Notes under the pieces: generated by a model
What the model saw: the letters and a program-made list of their open reading frames with translations, nothing else
What the model was told of the DNA's origin: nothing
Databases searched by the model: none
Shown: positions 61,269-64,000 of the stretch, piece after piece
Numbering within the stretch: position 1 is the stretch's first letter
How the letters are laid out: every line of letters begins with the position of its first letter
Position numbers and translations under genes: made by a program
Assembly (NCBI RefSeq): GCF_027923405.1
Contig: NZ_BQYI01000001.1
Coordinates: 3,450,501-3,514,500 of the forward strand
Source: Paenibacillus sp. YYML68
GTDB lineage: Bacteria; Bacillota; Bacilli; Paenibacillales; NBRC-103111
Direction of reading: 5' to 3'
DNA: 64,000 bases

Positions 61269-64000
61269 TTATGGCTCAATACCCCATACAAGCTGGCCGT
61301 TCTGATAGACCGTCACCTTGCTCCAATCCTTATAAGAAGTCTTCGTCGCATCGTAGGAGTAGTCGTTCGTCTCGTCGAAGTTCGACCAGTCCGACTTCGC
61401 CATACGCAGCTGAATGTCGCCCGTCTGTCCGCCTGCTGCAATCGATCCAGCCGTAGGAGCAAAGCTCAGCTCCACATAGCTGTCCGTGAACGTACGCTGA
61501 ATATGCTGTGCACCGAGCTGTGCCCAGTCGATCCACGAGCTCATCTCAGCAGTGCCTTCCTTCGTGAAGTAATAGCGCACCTTCAGATCGCTTAAGTTAA
61601 CAGCCGTTGTACCGATATTCTTAATATTGAATTGCGGCTTGATCTGATTGTCGGTCGCACTGGTATCACCCGCGCGATATTGCAGAACAATGCTGCCGCC
61701 TGTCGCAGGTGCCTTCGGTGTCGCGCTTACCTGCGCAGAGTTCGCACTCTCGCCGTTGCTGTTCGAAGCGCTCACTACGTAGTAGTAAGTCGTTCCGTTC
61801 GTCAGACCGATATTCGTGTAAGTAGCTGCTGCAACATTAGCCGCAACAACGGTGTACGGGCCGCCGCTTGTCGCTGCGCGCTTCACCGTATAGCTCGTAG
61901 CTCCGCTGACCGCATTCCAGCTTAACTTCACCTGCTTATCTCCGGCTACTGGCGTTACGCCTGTCGGCGATGCTGGCACCGAGACGTCCACCTTCGGTGT
62001 TGCGCTTACTTGAACGGAGTTCACACTCTCCCCGTTGCTATTCACCGCCGTCACGACATAATAGTATGTCGTTCCGTTCGTCAGACCAGTGTTCGTGAAG
62101 GTTGGCACCTTAACATTAGAAGCAACCACGTTGTACGGGCCGCCGTTCGTCGTCGAACGCTTCACCGTGTAGCTGGCCGCTCCGCTGACCGCGTTCCAGC
62201 TTAACGACACCTGGGCGTTGCCCGCTGCCGCTGTAATGCCCGAAGGCGCACCCGGCACCGTCGTCGCGGAGCCGCTGATCAGGCGGTCATACTCGGCATA
62301 CGCTGTCGCCATATCGACCTGTGACCAGAAGCGGTGGTACTTGAACGTAGGCGTTCCCTTCTCCCACTTCTTCGTCGCCGGGTTCCAGGACGTCTTGTAC
62401 AGATTCTCCAGATACGACCATTGCGGATCCTTCTTGATATCTGGACGCAGCTCAGCATAGCTGATGTACACACCGTTGCCGCCCTTAGCCGGATCGGAAG
62501 GCACAGCACCTGGACCCGGAATTACATTCCCTTGACCGAACGTGCCGCTCCAGCCGCCAGGGAAGTAGATCTCCTTGCTGAAGAAGCGGTGATAATCGCC
62601 GCGAGCCTCATTCGCCACAATGCCGACTCCATCGTTATGGGACCAGGCTGTATCGAGCAATTGCTCCGCCAGCGTCTTCGCCTGACTGCCGAGCGCCGAA
62701 TACGCTCCGGTCTCTTTCTTCGTCGCTGCTGCGAAGAAGGTCAGCGCCTTGATGTAGCTGCCGAGCACGCCGACATCCTGACTCGGGTCCTTCGTCACGA
62801 CACGGTAGCTCGGATTGCCTGTGAATTGCGAGAACCCGTTCCACGTATCCGGCTGGCCGATCCACTCCTGTGTTCCCGGCAAGTAGAACTCGCCTGGAGC
62901 GCTCGTCGTCGCCACCTGCGGATTCAGACCGCCCAGAATGCGCTGTCCGGAGGCGTTCAAGTAATAGCCGTCCGTATCTGTAACCGGTTTCTTGTTGACG
63001 AATACATAGTCCATCGACCAGTCGATCCACTTCGTAATGACCGTCTTCGCCATCTGGAAGTTCTCAGAGGAGATATCCCCATCTTCGGCCAAAATGTAAT
63101 ACATCTCCGCTACGCGCTCCAGCGGCCACGCCTGGAACCCGAACCACGTGTTCGAATTCGGATCGTGGTAGACCGGCGCCTCGTCGTACGCCATGCCGTA
63201 GAACGTGCTGACGCCTGCAGGGTACGCCTTGTAGCTGCCGTCCCAGCTGTTCGTCGCGCCGCCGCCAACCGCGCCCTCAGCGCTCAGCAGCCACGTGTAG
63301 AACTCAAGCTGACGCTTCAGCGACTTGTTCCAGTCGTCCTTGGCCGTCGGAGATTGCGGGATCAAGCCGCCGTCTGTCGTGGACAATGCATAGGCCGCCA
63401 CCGGATTCTGGTACGCTTGATGCACGTGGCTCGCGCCGATGCGCCATGCCCAGTTGCCGCTGCCCTGTGCGCCGAGACCGCCGCCCCATGCTGTATACCA
63501 GCCGAGCAGGCTCGTACTCGAATCTTTGCCCGTACCCGGCGAAGGCGTACCGTCCGCTGCGCTGCCGACCTGCTGGAAGTACTTATCGTACAGGCCGTAG
63601 CGGAGGAAGTCGCCCATTTTCTTCGCCTTGTTCAAGTATACCGGGTTGTTGTAGCCGAGCTCCTTCGCCCAGTACAGCACTTGCACAGCCCGTGCATCTG
63701 CATCCGTTGCATTCGTGTAGCGCCACTGCGGAGCAGGCGTAGCCGTCTCCTTCGTGAACAGCGACATGAAGCCTTCGTTCGCCTTACCGAACGTCTTGTT
63801 ATCTTGAGATGGATGTGGGATAGCCTCCCAGACCGACTCCTGCTCTCCGCGCTGGAACGTGTTCACATAAGTGGTTGTATGGGTAGGGTTCAGCAGGTTA
63901 CCGAATTTGTACCAGTTATCGACATCAATGAGCCAATGCATCAAGTACGTCTGGTTGCTGCCATAGGTCGCCTTCAGCTCAGCATCGATCGGGTCCTTGC
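61269..64000 (-). CDS. GH48 processive cellulase with two FN3 modules and CBM3, N terminus outside window
   Basis: About 910 residues are visible, from KDPIDAELKATYGSNQTYL at the window edge. The GH48 domain includes LMHWLIDVDNWY, PHPSQDNKTFG, WGGGLGAQGSGNWAWRIGASHVHQAYQNP-like segment, TWFGFQAWPLERVAEMYYI and FFSKEIYFPGGWSG. Two FN3 repeats and a CBM3 ending WGIEP follow. GH48 enzymes cut cellulose processively from reducing ends and work in synergy with GH6 enzymes. Roughly the first 150 residues, with the signal peptide and the general-acid Glu, lie beyond base 64000. The 84-base gap to the GH6 gene has no clear terminator. Confidence 0.95.
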   Translation of the reverse strand, partial: KDPIDAELKATYGSNQTYLMHWLIDVDNWYKFGNLLNPTHTTTYVNTFQRGEQESVWEAIPHPSQDNKTFGKANEGFMSLFTKETATPAPQWRYTNATDADARAVQVLYWAKELGYNNPVYLNKAKKMGDFLRYGLYDKYFQQVGSAADGTPSPGTGKDSSTSLLGWYTAWGGGLGAQGSGNWAWRIGASHVHQAYQNPVAAYALSTTDGGLIPQSPTAKDDWNKSLKRQLEFYTWLLSAEGAVGGGATNSWDGSYKAYPAGVSTFYGMAYDEAPVYHDPNSNTWFGFQAWPLERVAEMYYILAEDGDISSENFQMAKTVITKWIDWSMDYVFVNKKPVTDTDGYYLNASGQRILGGLNPQVATTSAPGEFYLPGTQEWIGQPDTWNGFSQFTGNPSYRVVTKDPSQDVGVLGSYIKALTFFAAATKKETGAYSALGSQAKTLAEQLLDTAWSHNDGVGIVANEARGDYHRFFSKEIYFPGGWSGTFGQGNVIPGPGAVPSDPAKGGNGVYISYAELRPDIKKDPQWSYLENLYKTSWNPATKKWEKGTPTFKYHRFWSQVDMATAYAEYDRLISGSATTVPGAPSGITAAAGNAQVSLSWNAVSGAASYTVKRSTTNGGPYNVVASNVKVPTFTNTGLTNGTTYYYVVTAVNSNGESVNSVQVSATPKVDVSVPASPTGVTPVAGDKQVKLSWNAVSGATSYTVKRAATSGGPYTVVAANVAAATYTNIGLTNGTTYYYVVSASNSNGESANSAQVSATPKAPATGGSIVLQYRAGDTSATDNQIKPQFNIKNIGTTAVNLSDLKVRYYFTKEGTAEMSSWIDWAQLGAQHIQRTFTDSYVELSFAPTAGSIAAGGQTGDIQLRMAKSDWSNFDETNDYSYDATKTSYKDWSKVTVYQNGQLVWGIEP

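Overview
The window looks like the chromosome of a spore-forming, plant-polymer-degrading Firmicute, most probably Paenibacillus or a close relative. The supporting signs are strong AGGAGG-type ribosome binding sites, frequent GTG/TTG starts, a YtdP/YesN-type AraC regulator with LplA-type binding proteins, a CgeB-like spore protein, family 6 and 48 cellulases with C-terminal CBM3 domains, and interspersed short inverted repeats. No rRNA, tRNA or CRISPR array was seen. The left edge cuts an IS4-family transposase and the right edge cuts a GH48 cellulase.

Layout. 0-13 kb: transposase, LTA-synthase-family protein, PAS-GGDEF-EAL protein, an autoregulated TetR/membrane-protein pair, an HNH nuclease with an Ala/Pro repeat, ypsA, and a complete TAXI-type TRAP transporter (binding protein, DUF1850, fused permease). 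13-14.5 kb: a repeat-rich intergenic region and ppaC. 14.8-25.5 kb: a guanidine locus. One ykkC/guanidine-I riboswitch precedes an APC permease. A second precedes an operon of two DUF1989 proteins (CgdA/CgdB type), a urea/guanidine carboxylase and allophanate hydrolase. A tetR-ykkC-ykkD exporter operon lies between them. Together these could import guanidine, convert it by carboxyguanidine and allophanate to ammonia, and export the excess.

25.6-28.9 kb holds the most unusual unit. A ComQ-like class I isoprenoid synthase is followed by an 80-residue NHLP-type precursor ending in Gly-Gly plus an eight-residue tail with a C-terminal Trp. Both face a 7TM sensor histidine kinase. I read this as a candidate prenylated-peptide signalling system that joins a ComX-like product to a proteusin-type leader. 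It is followed by a c-di-GMP-I riboswitch controlling an SH3-NlpC/P60 cell-wall hydrolase.

30.7-51.4 kb: a pectin/rhamnogalacturonan locus with GH105, GH28, an esterase, a two-permease ABC importer with two binding proteins, two AraC regulators, UxaC, the tagaturonate epimerase UxaE, and a truncated MFS gene. 51.8-58.9 kb: an azoreductase, a stretch of gene relics, then a spore-surface cluster (CgeB-like protein, two glycosyltransferases, two coat-like proteins) that includes a sulfotransferase and an APS kinase, which suggests sulfated spore glycans or proteins. 59-64 kb: a GH48-GH6 cellulase operon with related FN3-CBM3 tails.
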